Shown here: positions 6,268 to 13,688 of the stretch, one piece after another
Layout of the letters: the number at the start of each line of letters is the position of its first letter
Position numbering within the stretch: position 1 is the stretch's first letter
DNA from: Thermococcus sp.
GTDB taxonomy: Archaea; Methanobacteriota_B; Thermococci; Thermococcales; Thermococcaceae
Reading direction: 5' to 3'
DNA: 30,663 nucleotides
NCBI RefSeq assembly: GCF_027066465.1
Contig: NZ_JAMONU010000143.1
Location: forward strand, 1-30,663
Translations under genes and position numbers: made by a program
The notes under the pieces: generated by a model
Database searches by the model: none
Told to the model about the DNA's origin: nothing
Seen by the model: only the letters and a program-made list of their open reading frames with translations

Positions 6268-7311
6268 TCACCCGCTGGGTGGTTTAATCTTGTCGGGAAC
6301 TGTTATTCCCTTCTCCTCATAGTACTTGTAGGCTCCGGGGTGGAGGGGTATGCTCATGCCATCGAGTGCCGTGTTGAGGCTTATGTACCTCGCCTTCTGG
6401 TGAACCGCGCGGAGTGCGTCAACGTTGTCGAAAAGAACCTTGGTCATCTCGTAAACGACATCGTCGGGAAGACTGGCACTGACAACGAGTATGGCCTTGA
6501 CCGCGAGGGTCGGGGTGTCTTCGGTCATGCCCTTGTAGGTGTCCTTCGGTAGGACCTGCCTGACGTAGAATATGTATCCTTCGCTCTTGAGCTTGTTGAG
6601 GACGTCGTCGGAGATGGGTATGACCCTAACCGGGGTTGTAACTGCAATCTGGGTTATTGCTGGCGTCGGGGCGCCTGAAACTATAACAGCCGCATCAATC
6701 TGACCGAGTTTGAGGGCCTGTGCCGCCTGACTGAAGTCCTGGTTTACCCTCTGAATCTTGTCCCAGACTCCAGCGGCCTTGAGAATCTGCTCGGCTGCAA
6801 CGGCGGTTCCGCTGCCTGGTGCTCCGATGGCGACCTTCTTGCCGGCCAAGTCCTGGAGGCTCTTTATGTCACTGCTGGCCCTAACTACGAACTGAACGGT
6901 TTCAGGGTAAAGTGCGGCCACACCGCGGAGGTTCTTGATGGGGTCTCCTTGGAACATGTAGAGACCGTTGTAAGCGTAGTAAGCAACGTCGTTCTGCATA
7001 ATCGCGGCCTGCGCATTTCCGTCGCCGATTGCTTTGGCGTTGGAAACACTTGCACCGCTTGTAACTGCTTTGGCCTTTATTCCGGCCTTGTTCAGCAACT
7101 CGGCGTATTTAGAGCCGAGGGGATAGTAAACGCCGCTGGTTCCACCTGTGTAGATTGTTATCGTCCCGGAATACGTGGTCTGAGCACTTGAGGTCTGGGT
7201 GGGGCTTGCGCTTGAGGTTCCGGTGCTGGTAGAAGTTCCCCCTATACAGCCTGCCATTATTACCGATAAAAACAAAACCGCCACGAGGGCAAGGGTGGCA
7301 AGTTTCCTCAA
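6268..7311 (-). CDS. TAXI-family TRAP solute-binding lipoprotein
   Basis: The N-terminus MRKLATLALVAVLFLSVIMAGCIGG is a lipoprotein signal whose cysteine follows MAG. A Ser/Thr-rich linker of about 30 residues comes next, typical of archaeal surface binding proteins. The mature domain opens ITIYTGGTSGVYYPLGSKYAELLNK, the hallmark of the TAXI family, and continues with GAPGSGTAVAAEQILKAAGV. The protein would capture an anionic ligand and deliver it to the fused permease two genes downstream. TTG 7311 is chosen as start because GGAGGTG lies six bases upstream and the signal peptide is then of normal length; GTG 7320 and ATG 7356 are alternatives. The family includes glutamate and other dicarboxylate binders, but the ligand here is unknown. 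Confidence 0.92.
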   Translation of the reverse strand: MRKLATLALVAVLFLSVIMAGCIGGTSTSTGTSSASPTQTSSAQTTYSGTITIYTGGTSGVYYPLGSKYAELLNKAGIKAKAVTSGASVSNAKAIGDGNAQAAIMQNDVAYYAYNGLYMFQGDPIKNLRGVAALYPETVQFVVRASSDIKSLQDLAGKKVAIGAPGSGTAVAAEQILKAAGVWDKIQRVNQDFSQAAQALKLGQIDAAVIVSGAPTPAITQIAVTTPVRVIPISDDVLNKLKSEGYIFYVRQVLPKDTYKGMTEDTPTLAVKAILVVSASLPDDVVYEMTKVLFDNVDALRAVHQKARYISLNTALDGMSIPLHPGAYKYYEEKGITVPDKIKPPSG

Positions 7312-7341
7312 CTCTTTCACCTCCAGCTTAATGGACAGGTA

Positions 7342-7355
7342 TGGCCATATGGCCA
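7342..7355. promoter_or_regulatory. Perfect 14-bp palindrome in the TRAP promoter
   Basis: TGGCCATATGGCCA is its own reverse complement. It lies between the minus-strand TATA box (7361-7370, CTTAATATAC) and the start codon and overlaps the predicted initiation point near 7338-7342. A dimeric repressor bound here would block initiation; the factor is unknown. Confidence 0.5.
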
Positions 7356-7360
7356 CGTTA

Positions 7361-7370
7361 GTATATTAAG
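7361..7370 (-). promoter_or_regulatory. TATA box for the TRAP operon
   Basis: The minus strand reads CTTAATATAC, giving a predicted leader of about 25-30 nt that includes the GGAGGTG ribosome site. Confidence 0.55.
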
Positions 7371-7540
7371 TCGACTTTCCATTCTTAAATACTTTGTGGT
7401 TAAATGTTGAAAATTTTTTAATGAAAGGATTTAAACTGTGGCGATACAACCGGGTTAATCCTGCAGTTTTTCGAAAATTAATTCGCACCTCTGGGCCAAA
7501 GTCTTTTTAAAGTTGGTATCAACGGCAATCGGGGATTGAG

Positions 7541-8359
7541 ATGAAGGTCATCATGACGACCAAAGTTGACAGGGCTTCTATGAACATAATGGAAAAGCTC
7601 GTTGAGAACTTCGGTTTCAGGGAAACGGAGTGGGTCTTCGATGGCAATCCCGTTTACCGAAGGGGGGACACCCTTATACTGACGACCAACGATGAAATGA
7701 TTTACTACGACAACCTTGACGGAGAGGTGGAGCGACAGCTCGGTTTCAAGCCTGAAATCATAGCCTTTGCCTCAAGGCACTCAAGCAAACAGAAGCTTCC
7801 GGCTTTAACAACCCACGTAACCGGCAACTGGGGAAAGGCCCTCTACGGCGGAAAAGATGGAAGCCTTGCCGTTGCGATGCCGAGTGCAATGAAGCTTGCC
7901 CTGATTAAGATGTACGAACTGAACGACCTCGGCTGGACGGTCTGCTATGAGGCCACTCACCACGGGCCGAGCGAGCTTGAGGTTCCGAGCTTCTTCATAG
8001 AGATTGGCTCCAGCGAGGAGGAGTGGACCAACGACAGGGCTGGGGAAATAATAGCCGAAACCATAGTCTACGTCCTTGAAAACTACCGGGGAGTCAAGTT
8101 TAAAGTTGCACTCGGAATAGGTGGCGGTCACTACGCACCGAAGCAGACGAAGCGCGCCCTCGAAACGGATATAGCCTTCGGCCACATTGCTCCCAAGTAC
8201 GTTCATCCCGTTTCAAGGGAGATGCTGATTAAGGCTATAAACAGAACTGCTGAGAAGGTGGACGCGATATACGTTGACTGGAAGGGGAGTAAGGGGGAAA
8301 CAAGGCAACTTGCGCGCTCTCTGGCCGAGGAACTCGGGCTTGAGTTCATTAAGGACTGA
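7541..8359 (+). CDS. dtdA: D-aminoacyl-tRNA deacylase, archaeal DTD2 type
   Basis: A 272-residue protein matching archaeal/plant D-aminoacyl-tRNA deacylase. Conserved blocks are visible in order: ASRHSS near residue 80, TTHVTGNWG near 90, YEATHHGPSELEVPSFFIEIGSS near 130-150, and GIGGGHYAPKQT near 188. The enzyme hydrolyses D-amino acids from mischarged tRNA, keeping them out of translation, and depends on metal ions; the histidine-rich motifs are the likely active site. The start ATG 7541 lies about 7 bases after the position predicted from the TATA box at 7504-7511, so the mRNA is nearly leaderless. It is a single gene, divergent from the TRAP operon. Confidence 0.95.
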   Translation: MKVIMTTKVDRASMNIMEKLVENFGFRETEWVFDGNPVYRRGDTLILTTNDEMIYYDNLDGEVERQLGFKPEIIAFASRHSSKQKLPALTTHVTGNWGKALYGGKDGSLAVAMPSAMKLALIKMYELNDLGWTVCYEATHHGPSELEVPSFFIEIGSSEEEWTNDRAGEIIAETIVYVLENYRGVKFKVALGIGGGHYAPKQTKRALETDIAFGHIAPKYVHPVSREMLIKAINRTAEKVDAIYVDWKGSKGETRQLARSLAEELGLEFIKD

Positions 8360-8417
8360 GGGCGAAACATTTAAAGATTGAACCGGACATTTTCATTTCA
8401 GTTCCGCCTTAGCTAAG

Positions 8418-8425
8418 TTTATATA
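8418..8425 (+). promoter_or_regulatory. TATA box for the ftsZ operon
   Basis: TTTATATA is preceded by a purine-rich BRE-like AGCTAAG. Initiation is predicted near 8448. A second TATA-like GTATAAAC at 8449-8456 is too close to the start codon at 8476 to act in the usual way. Confidence 0.6.
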
Positions 8426-8475
8426 CTTCCTCTCTGCAAAGTTCAACGGGTATAAACTCTCCGGAGGGTGAAGAG

Positions 8476-9597
8476 ATGCTGAAGCTGATTGAAGACGCCA
8501 TCGAGAGAACCTCCGCTGCCCAGGAGAAGGCTCCGGAGGTTCAGCCTCAGAGCGATATTGATGAAGAACTCAGGAGAATCCTTGAGCAGATTCAGGCTAA
8601 GATATACGTTGTTGGTGTTGGTGGTGCCGGCTGTAACACCGTTAACAGAATGATGCAGGTTGGAATTGAGGGTGCAAAGATAATTGCAATCAACACCGAT
8701 GCTCAGGACCTCCTGAAGATTAAGGCTCACAAGAAGATACTCATAGGAAAAGAACTGACGAGGGGGCTTGGTGCCGGCAACAACCCCAAGATGGGTGAGG
8801 AAGCCGCAAGGGAGAGCGAGAGGGAAATAAGGGAAGCCCTCGAAGGGGCCGACATGGTTTTCATAACCTGCGGTCTCGGTGGAGGAACCGGAACAGGAGC
8901 CGCACCGGTTGTTGCCGAGATAGCCAAGAAGATGGGCGCGCTGACCGTTGCGGTGGTTACCCTTCCCTTTACGGTTGAGGGCATAAGGCGCATAAAGAAC
9001 GCCGAATACGGCCTTGAGAAGCTCAGGAAGAACACCGACACGGTCATAGTCATACCGAACGACAAGCTCATGGAGGTCGCTCCGAACCTGCCCATCCACA
9101 TGGCCTTCAAGGTCGCCGACGAGATACTCGTTCAGGCCGTCAAAGGTATAACCGAGCTCATCACCAAGCCTGGCCTTGTCAACCTCGACTTCAACGACGT
9201 AAGGGCCGTCATGAAGGACGGCGGTGTGGCAATGATAGGCATCGGCGAGAGCGACAGCGAGAAGAGGGCCCTCGAAGCGGCACAGCAGGCTTTGAACAGC
9301 CCGCTCCTCGACGTTGACATCAGCGGTGCCAAGGGCGCTTTGATAAGCATCAGCGGAAGCGACGTCAAGCTCGAGGAGGCCCAGCAGATTATCGAACTCG
9401 TCACCAGCAAGCTTGACCCGGAGGCGCAGGTCATCTGGGGCATTCAGCTCGATGAGGAACTCGGCAAGATGATTAGAATCCTCCTGGTGGTTACCGGCGT
9501 CAGTTCGCCGTACGCCGTTGCTGAAGAAAAGGAGGTCTCATACCCTGCGGAGGAGGGGGAGAGAAAAGTTATTAAACTGGACCTTGAAGAGCTCTGA
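8476..9597 (+). CDS. ftsZ1: Cell division protein FtsZ (FtsZ1 group likely)
   Basis: A 373-residue tubulin-family GTPase that forms the cytokinetic ring. An N-terminal extension of about 40 charged residues precedes the nucleotide-binding domain (VVGVGGAGCN, residues 46-54). The tubulin signature GGGTGTG is at 135-141, and the T7 synergy loop NLDFNDVRAVM near 236-246 supplies the GTP-hydrolysing aspartates to the neighbouring subunit. A short acidic tail ends in KVIKLDLEEL and could bind a membrane tether. A strong GGAGGGTG site precedes the ATG. Linkage to secE and spt5 is typical of the FtsZ1 group in archaea, which is why I assign that paralogue. Its stop codon lies 41 bases before the preferred secE start. 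Confidence 0.95.
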   Translation: MLKLIEDAIERTSAAQEKAPEVQPQSDIDEELRRILEQIQAKIYVVGVGGAGCNTVNRMMQVGIEGAKIIAINTDAQDLLKIKAHKKILIGKELTRGLGAGNNPKMGEEAARESEREIREALEGADMVFITCGLGGGTGTGAAPVVAEIAKKMGALTVAVVTLPFTVEGIRRIKNAEYGLEKLRKNTDTVIVIPNDKLMEVAPNLPIHMAFKVADEILVQAVKGITELITKPGLVNLDFNDVRAVMKDGGVAMIGIGESDSEKRALEAAQQALNSPLLDVDISGAKGALISISGSDVKLEEAQQIIELVTSKLDPEAQVIWGIQLDEELGKMIRILLVVTGVSSPYAVAEEKEVSYPAEEGERKVIKLDLEEL

Positions 9598-9638
9598 TGG
9601 GCTTTTCCTTTTCAAAATTCAGCGAGGTGGGCAAGTTG

Positions 9639-9821
9639 ATGGATGCCGTTGAGAGGATTAGGAACTTTCTCAGCGAGTCCAAAAGGGTTCTCATGGTCAC
9701 AAGAAAGCCAGGGATGAGGGAGTTTAAGCTGGCAGTGAAAATAACTGGGATAGGCATGATACTTATAGGTCTCATTGGGATGATAATACGGATAATAGGG
9801 TACCTAGTTACCGGTTCGTGA
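9639..9821 (+). CDS. secE: Protein translocase subunit SecE/Sec61 gamma
   Basis: A 60-residue protein with one tail-located transmembrane helix (ITGIGMILIGLIGMIIRIIGYLV) after an amphipathic segment containing SESKRVLMVTRKP, the standard SecE/Sec61-gamma layout. It clamps the SecY channel. An in-frame ATG at 9597 overlaps the ftsZ stop as TGATG, but ATG 9639 is preferred: GAGGTGG sits eight bases upstream and the product then has the usual archaeal length of about 60 residues. The gene is in the conserved secE-spt5-ribosomal protein cluster. Confidence 0.92.
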   Translation: MDAVERIRNFLSESKRVLMVTRKPGMREFKLAVKITGIGMILIGLIGMIIRIIGYLVTGS

Positions 9822-9837
9822 GCCGAGGGTGAAAACG

Positions 9838-10296
9838 ATGGCAGAGGGCAAGATATTCACCGTTAGCGTTACGGTAGGTCAGGAAATAACGACTGCTAAC
9901 CTCATATACAGCAAAGCAAAAACGTACGGCATTCCGATATATGCCATTCTCTCGCCGAGCAAGGTCAAGGGCTATATCTTTGTTGAAGCCCCGAGCAAGA
10001 GCGCTGTTGACGAGGCCATAAGGGGAATCCGCCACGCGAAGCGCGTTCTCCCAGGTGAGATTCCCTTCAGTGAGATAGAACACTTCCTTGAGGAGAAGCC
10101 AGCGGTGAGCGGCTTCGAACCGGGCGACATCGTCGAGCTAATAGCCGGTCCGTTCAAGGGCGAGAAGGCCAAGGTCGTTAGGGTTGATGAGGGCAAGGAC
10201 GAGATAGTTGTCGAGCTCATAGGCTCAATCGTCCCGATACCGGTCACGGTGAGGGGCGAATACGTTAGACTTATAAGCAAACGCCAGAAGGAGTGA
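9838..10296 (+). CDS. spt5: Transcription elongation factor Spt5 (NusG homologue)
   Basis: A protein of 152 residues with an N-terminal NGN domain (IFTVSVTVGQEITTANL to about residue 80, including KGYIFVEA) and a C-terminal KOW domain (FEPGDIVELIAGPFKGEKAKVVRVD). With Spt4 it binds the clamp of RNA polymerase and promotes processive elongation; the KOW domain can contact the ribosome. ATG 9838 is used because GAGGGTG is correctly spaced; GTG 9829 lies inside that site. It follows secE by 16 bases. Confidence 0.95.
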   Translation: MAEGKIFTVSVTVGQEITTANLIYSKAKTYGIPIYAILSPSKVKGYIFVEAPSKSAVDEAIRGIRHAKRVLPGEIPFSEIEHFLEEKPAVSGFEPGDIVELIAGPFKGEKAKVVRVDEGKDEIVVELIGSIVPIPVTVRGEYVRLISKRQKE

Positions 10297-10331
10297 CAGG
10301 CCCGAGACAAAAAGTAAAGGTGGTGAGATGA

Positions 10332-10823
10332 ATGCCACAGGTTGTCGAAGTCCTCGTTGAAGGTGGAAAAGCCACACCCGGACCTCCGCTCGGTCCGGCC
10401 ATCGGTCCCCTCGGACTGAACGTTAAGCAGGTCGTTGACGAGATAAACAAGGCCACCAAGGAATTCGAGGGAATGCAGGTCCCCGTCAGGATTATCGTTG
10501 AGGACCCCAAGAAGAAACTATTCAGGATTGAGGTCGGTATTCCGCCGACAAGCCAGCTCATCAAGAAGGAGCTTGGCATTCCAAAGGGCTCCGGAGAGCC
10601 GGGGCACACTCCAGTCGGGAACCTCACGATGGACCAGGTCATCAAGATAGCCAAGATGAAGATTGACCAGATGCTTTCACCGACCCTCAAGGCCGCCTCC
10701 AAGGAGGTCATAGGAACGGCCCTCAGCATGGGCGTTACAGTTGAAGGCAAGGACCCGAGGGAAGTTCAGAGGGAAATTGACGAAGGTCTTTACGACGAGA
10801 TTTTTGAAAAGGCTGAGGAGTGA
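10332..10823 (+). CDS. rpl11: Large ribosomal subunit protein uL11
   Basis: A 163-residue protein opening MPQVVEVLVEGGKATPGPPLGPAIGPLG, the near-invariant N-terminal motif of L11 that lies at the GTPase centre of 23S rRNA. The C-terminal part (GNLTMDQVIKIAKMK, then SMGVTVEGKDPREV) is the rRNA-binding domain. It forms the stalk base with uL10. GGTGGTGA lies just before the ATG. A 79-bp gap with its own TATA-like sequence separates it from uL1. Confidence 0.97.
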   Translation: MPQVVEVLVEGGKATPGPPLGPAIGPLGLNVKQVVDEINKATKEFEGMQVPVRIIVEDPKKKLFRIEVGIPPTSQLIKKELGIPKGSGEPGHTPVGNLTMDQVIKIAKMKIDQMLSPTLKAASKEVIGTALSMGVTVEGKDPREVQREIDEGLYDEIFEKAEE

Positions 10824-10831
10824 GGGAAAAC

Positions 10832-10839
10832 TTTAAAAA
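10832..10839 (+). promoter_or_regulatory. Internal promoter ahead of the uL1-uL10-L12 genes
   Basis: TTTAAAAA in the uL11-uL1 gap predicts initiation near 10862 and a leader of about 40 nt before the uL1 ATG. Such a leader could host autogenous control by uL1, which is known in methanogens and bacteria, but I could not identify an rRNA-like binding hairpin. Confidence 0.4.
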
Positions 10840-10902
10840 TCCCTCCTTTTACGCATCTTTGACTTTTTCGGCTCAAATCGAAAACGAAAGGGAGGGCTGT
10901 AA

Positions 10903-11553
10903 ATGGCCTTCGACAGGCAGAAGCTCGTGGAAGCGGTGAAGGAGGCTAAGGCCCGGGCTAAGCCGCGCAACTTCACACAGACCGTCGAGATAGCAGTCAA
11001 CCTCAAGGATGTGGACCTCCGCAAGCCGGAGAACAGGTTTAAGCTTGAGGTTGTGCTGCCCCACGGTCGTGGGAAAGAACCCAAAATCGCGGTCATCGCT
11101 GATGGTGCCGTGGCCGAGGCGGCTAAAAAGCTCGGGCTTGATGTGATTAGTGGAGAGCAGCTTGAGGAACTCGCAAAGAGTCCTAGAGAAGCGAGAAAGC
11201 TTGCGAAGCGCTACGACTTCTTCATAGCGGCCGCTCCGCTGATGCCCAAGATAGGTAAGTACCTCGGTAGATACCTCGGTCCGAGGAACAAGATGCCGCA
11301 GGTCGTGCCGCCGACCATGACCAACCTCGAGCCGATAGTTGCGAGGCTCAAGAAAACCGTCAGGATACAGCTCAAGAACAATCCTGTTGTCCACGCCCCG
11401 ATAGGAACCGAGGACATGGACGACGAAAAGCTTGCCGAGAACGCAGAGGCTATCCTCAACGCAATCATTGGAAAGCTTGAGCGCGGAGAGAACCAGATAA
11501 AGTCGGTGTACATCAAGACCACGATGGGCCCGGCCGTCAAGGTGGAGAGGTGA
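10903..11553 (+). CDS. rpl1: Large ribosomal subunit protein uL1
   Basis: A 216-residue protein of normal archaeal L1 length with the characteristic segments RNFTQTVEIAVNLKDVDLRKPENRF, GRGKEPKIAVIADGAVAEAAK, LGPRNKMPQVVPP and VKVER at the end. It forms the mobile L1 stalk by the tRNA exit site. A GGGAGGG site precedes the ATG. The stop overlaps the region immediately before the uL10 start, consistent with coupled translation. Confidence 0.97.
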   Translation: MAFDRQKLVEAVKEAKARAKPRNFTQTVEIAVNLKDVDLRKPENRFKLEVVLPHGRGKEPKIAVIADGAVAEAAKKLGLDVISGEQLEELAKSPREARKLAKRYDFFIAAAPLMPKIGKYLGRYLGPRNKMPQVVPPTMTNLEPIVARLKKTVRIQLKNNPVVHAPIGTEDMDDEKLAENAEAILNAIIGKLERGENQIKSVYIKTTMGPAVKVER

Positions 11554-11558
11554 GGGAG

Positions 11559-12581
11559 ATGGCCCACGTAGCCGAGTGGAAGAAGAAGGAAGTTGAGTTT
11601 CTCACCAACCTCATCAAGAGCCATCCAGTGATTGCCCTCGTTGATGTGGCCGGTGTCCCCGCTTATCCTCTCAGCAAGATGCGCGACAAGCTCCGCGGGA
11701 AAGCGGTTCTCAGGGTTAGCAGGAACACCCTAATCGAACTGGCAATAAAGAGGGCCGCCAAGGAACTGAACGAACCCGAACTAGAGAAGCTCGCCGACTA
11801 CATTCAGGGAGGGGCTGGAATCCTCGTCACGGAGATGAACCCGTTTAAGCTCTACAAACTCCTTGAGGAGAGCAAAACTCCCGCCCCCGCCAAGCCTGGA
11901 GCCGTTGCACCCAAAGACGTAGTGATTCCAGCGGGTCCGACTTCAATAGCCCCCGGTCCGCTCGTCGGTGAGATGCAGGCCCTAGGAATTCCCGCGAGAA
12001 TCGAGAGGGGTAAGGTCACAATCCAGAAGGACCACACCGTTTTGAAGGCAGGTGAGGTTATCACCGAGCAGCTCGCCAGGATTCTGAACGCCCTCGGTAT
12101 CGAGCCTCTTGAGGTTGGTCTCAACCTGCTCGCGGCTTATGAGGACGGTATAATCTACACGCCGGATGTCCTTGCCATAGACGAGCAGGAGTACATTGAG
12201 ATGCTCAAGAGGGCCTACATGCACGCCTTTAACCTGTCCGTTAACACTGCTTATCCGACCAGGGAGACCATCGAGGCCATCATCCAGAAGGCCTACCTTG
12301 GGGCCAAGAGCGTTGCCGTCGAGGCTGGATACATCACACCTGAGACCATTGAGGACATCTTCGGCAGGGCCCTGCGTGCCGTCCTGCTCATAGCGCAGAA
12401 CCTGCCCGAGGAGTTGCTCGACGAGAAGACCAAAGAGCTTTTAAACGCTCAGGCCCAAGTGGCCGTTGCTGCGGCTCCTCAGCCCACCAAGGAAAAGGCT
12501 GAGGAAGTCGAGGAGGAAGAGGAAGAAGAGGAGGCGTCCGAAGAGGACGCGCTCGCCGGACTGGGCGCCCTCTTCGGCTGA
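11559..12581 (+). CDS. rplP0: Large ribosomal subunit protein uL10 (acidic P0)
   Basis: A protein of 340 residues. The N-terminal rRNA-binding domain (HVAEWKKKEVEFLTNLIKSHPVIALVDVAGVPA) is followed by the archaeal/eukaryotic insertion and long helices that bind P1/L12 dimers. The C-terminus is a Glu-rich hinge ending ALAGLGALFG, the factor-recruiting tail shared with L12 in the next gene. ATG 11559 has AGGTGAGGG directly upstream and comes five bases after the uL1 stop. GTG 11550 is an unlikely alternative start. Confidence 0.97.
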   Translation: MAHVAEWKKKEVEFLTNLIKSHPVIALVDVAGVPAYPLSKMRDKLRGKAVLRVSRNTLIELAIKRAAKELNEPELEKLADYIQGGAGILVTEMNPFKLYKLLEESKTPAPAKPGAVAPKDVVIPAGPTSIAPGPLVGEMQALGIPARIERGKVTIQKDHTVLKAGEVITEQLARILNALGIEPLEVGLNLLAAYEDGIIYTPDVLAIDEQEYIEMLKRAYMHAFNLSVNTAYPTRETIEAIIQKAYLGAKSVAVEAGYITPETIEDIFGRALRAVLLIAQNLPEELLDEKTKELLNAQAQVAVAAAPQPTKEKAEEVEEEEEEEEASEEDALAGLGALFG

Positions 12582-12641
12582 GTTACTCTCCCTCGCACAC
12601 TTGATGGATAAAAAGAATGAAGATGATTGGAGGTGTGAAAG

Positions 12642-12962
12642 ATGGAGTACGTGTATGCCGCTCTGCTGCTCCACGCCGCTGGTAAGGAGATAAACGAGGA
12701 GAACCTTAAGAGGGTGCTTGAGGCAGCCGGGGTTACTCCTGATGAGGCAAGGATAAAGGCCCTCGTTGCGGCGCTCGAGGGCGTCAACATCGACGAGGTC
12801 ATCGAGAAGGCCGCCATGCCGGTTGCCGCTCCGGTAGCGGTCGCCGCCGCTCCGGCTCCCGCTGAGGGTGGTGCCGAGCAGGCCCAGGAGGAAGAGGAGG
12901 AAGAAGAGGAGGAGGTCAGCGAGGAGGAGGCCCTCGCTGGACTCGGTGCCCTCTTCGGCTGA
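12642..12962 (+). CDS. rpl12: Ribosomal stalk protein P1 (archaeal L12)
   Basis: A 106-residue acidic protein. The N-terminal dimerisation helices begin MEYVYAALLLHAAGKEINEENL, followed by an Ala/Pro flexible linker, a run of glutamates and the conserved tail ALAGLGALFG, identical in its last ten residues to uL10. The tail recruits elongation factors to the ribosome. GGAGGTG lies seven bases upstream of the ATG. It is the last gene of the operon, followed by a pyrimidine-rich stretch (12963-12990) that may end transcription. Confidence 0.97.
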   Translation: MEYVYAALLLHAAGKEINEENLKRVLEAAGVTPDEARIKALVAALEGVNIDEVIEKAAMPVAAPVAVAAAPAPAEGGAEQAQEEEEEEEEEVSEEEALAGLGALFG

Positions 12963-13000
12963 CCCCTCTTTCCCGTTCCTTTTCTTAGCAATCATCACGG

Positions 13001-13008
13001 TTAAATAC
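13001..13008 (+). promoter_or_regulatory. TATA box for the small gene at 13039
   Basis: TTAAATAC after a G-rich base pair predicts a start near 13028, about 10 bases before the ATG, so the gene has its own promoter independent of the ribosomal operon. Confidence 0.5.
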
Positions 13009-13038
13009 TTGGGTGGCCAATTTTCTGCGGTGAGCCCC

Positions 13039-13326
13039 ATGCCGGTTGTTCTCCAAAGAACTGGGGGTAAGTCCCTTTCTGACGCCCTAAAGGAGATGAC
13101 TTTCGCATCAAAGATAATGTTGCTTGAGGAGCTGATGGCGATTTATAGTGAGTGGCTTGGAATGGTCAGCGAAGTTCTCGTCGGTTCTGAAGGCCTTCAG
13201 AAAGAGCTGAGCCCCTACGACGTTGAGGCGAGATACCGCCTTATGAAAACAATGGAGAAGCTGTATGCAACGAGCGACGTTTATAAAGCCCTCGATGACC
13301 TCGTGAGAACTCTTACGCAGGAGTAG
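13039..13326 (+). CDS. Small helical protein of unknown function
   Basis: I do not recognise this 95-residue protein. It begins MPVVLQRTGGKSLSDALKEM and is predicted almost wholly helical and acidic, with no cysteines, signal peptide or membrane segment. Heptad-like hydrophobic spacing in KIMLLEELMAIYSEWLGMVSEVL and in YRLMKTMEKLYATSDVYKALDDLVRTL suggests a two- or three-helix bundle or a dimer. GGTGAG sits five bases before the ATG, codon use resembles its neighbours, and a TATA box is in place, so it is probably a real gene. It is separate from the ribosomal operon and ends 31 bases before a convergent tRNA pair. Confidence 0.7.
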   Translation: MPVVLQRTGGKSLSDALKEMTFASKIMLLEELMAIYSEWLGMVSEVLVGSEGLQKELSPYDVEARYRLMKTMEKLYATSDVYKALDDLVRTLTQE

Positions 13327-13357
13327 TCGTTTTTATCAACTTTTACGAGAAGAACTC

Positions 13358-13435
13358 TGGTGGGCCCGGGGGGCTTTGAACCCCCGACCACGCGGTTATG
13401 AGCCGCGCGCTCTGACCAGGCTGAGCTACGGGCCC
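13358..13435 (-). tRNA. tRNA with CAT anticodon (Ile2 or elongator Met)
   Basis: Minus-strand acceptor arms GGGCCCG and CGGGCCC pair, with discriminator A and encoded CCA. The anticodon stem CGCGG/CCGCG closes the loop CTCATAA, giving CAT. It lacks the three consecutive G-C pairs of an initiator tRNA stem. The acceptor GGGCCCG resembles archaeal isoleucine tRNAs, so an Ile2 tRNA (C34 modified to agmatidine by TiaS, reading AUA) is more likely than elongator Met; this is inference. It lies five bases behind tRNA-Asn and is probably cotranscribed with it. Confidence 0.9.
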
Positions 13436-13440
13436 ACTTC

Positions 13441-13516
13441 TGGCGCCGCCGCCCGGATTCGAACCGGGGACCGCCGGATTAACAGTCCGGCGCTCTACCA
13501 ACTAAGCTACGGCGGC
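13441..13516 (-). tRNA. tRNA-Asn (anticodon GTT)
   Basis: Minus-strand acceptor arms GCCGCCG and CGGCGGC pair, with discriminator G and encoded CCA. The anticodon stem CCGGA/TCCGG closes the loop CTGTTAA, giving GTT. It is first of a two-tRNA transcript; the TATA box is at 13545-13554. Confidence 0.95.
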
Positions 13517-13544
13517 TCAACCCATTGTAGGGGATAATGGGGAG

Positions 13545-13586
13545 ATTTATAAATTTTGCGGTTTCCTCGATGAAAAAATTTATAAC
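13545..13586. promoter_or_regulatory. Divergent tRNA promoters
   Basis: ATTTATAAAT at 13545-13554 fits the minus-strand tRNA-Asn pair. TTTATAAC at 13579-13586 fits the plus-strand tRNA-Thr, with a start near 13609. The two boxes lie about 30 bp apart. Confidence 0.6.
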
Positions 13587-13614
13587 GGAAGCCCTCTTTC
13601 ATTAACCCGGCGTT

Positions 13615-13688
13615 GCCCCGGTAGCCTAGCCTGGCGGGGCGGCGGACTTGTAATCCGCCGGTCGCGGGTTCAAATCCCGCCCGGGGCT
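13615..13688 (+). tRNA. tRNA-Thr (anticodon TGT)
   Basis: Acceptor arms GCCCCGG and CCGGGGC pair, with discriminator T. The anticodon stem GCGGA/TCCGC closes the loop CTTGTAA, giving TGT. CCA is not encoded (TCA follows), unlike the other seven tRNAs here, so it must be added. The mature 3' end abuts the stop codon of the convergent tmk gene without a spacer. Confidence 0.95.

Noticed and set aside
8443..9099. Antisense frame of 218 codons over ftsZ
   Set aside because: It overlaps the GTPase signature of FtsZ and has no independent evidence.
12582..12641. C/D box RNA between uL10 and L12 (TGATGG and GATGAT present)
   Set aside because: No box D at a suitable distance and no terminal stem.
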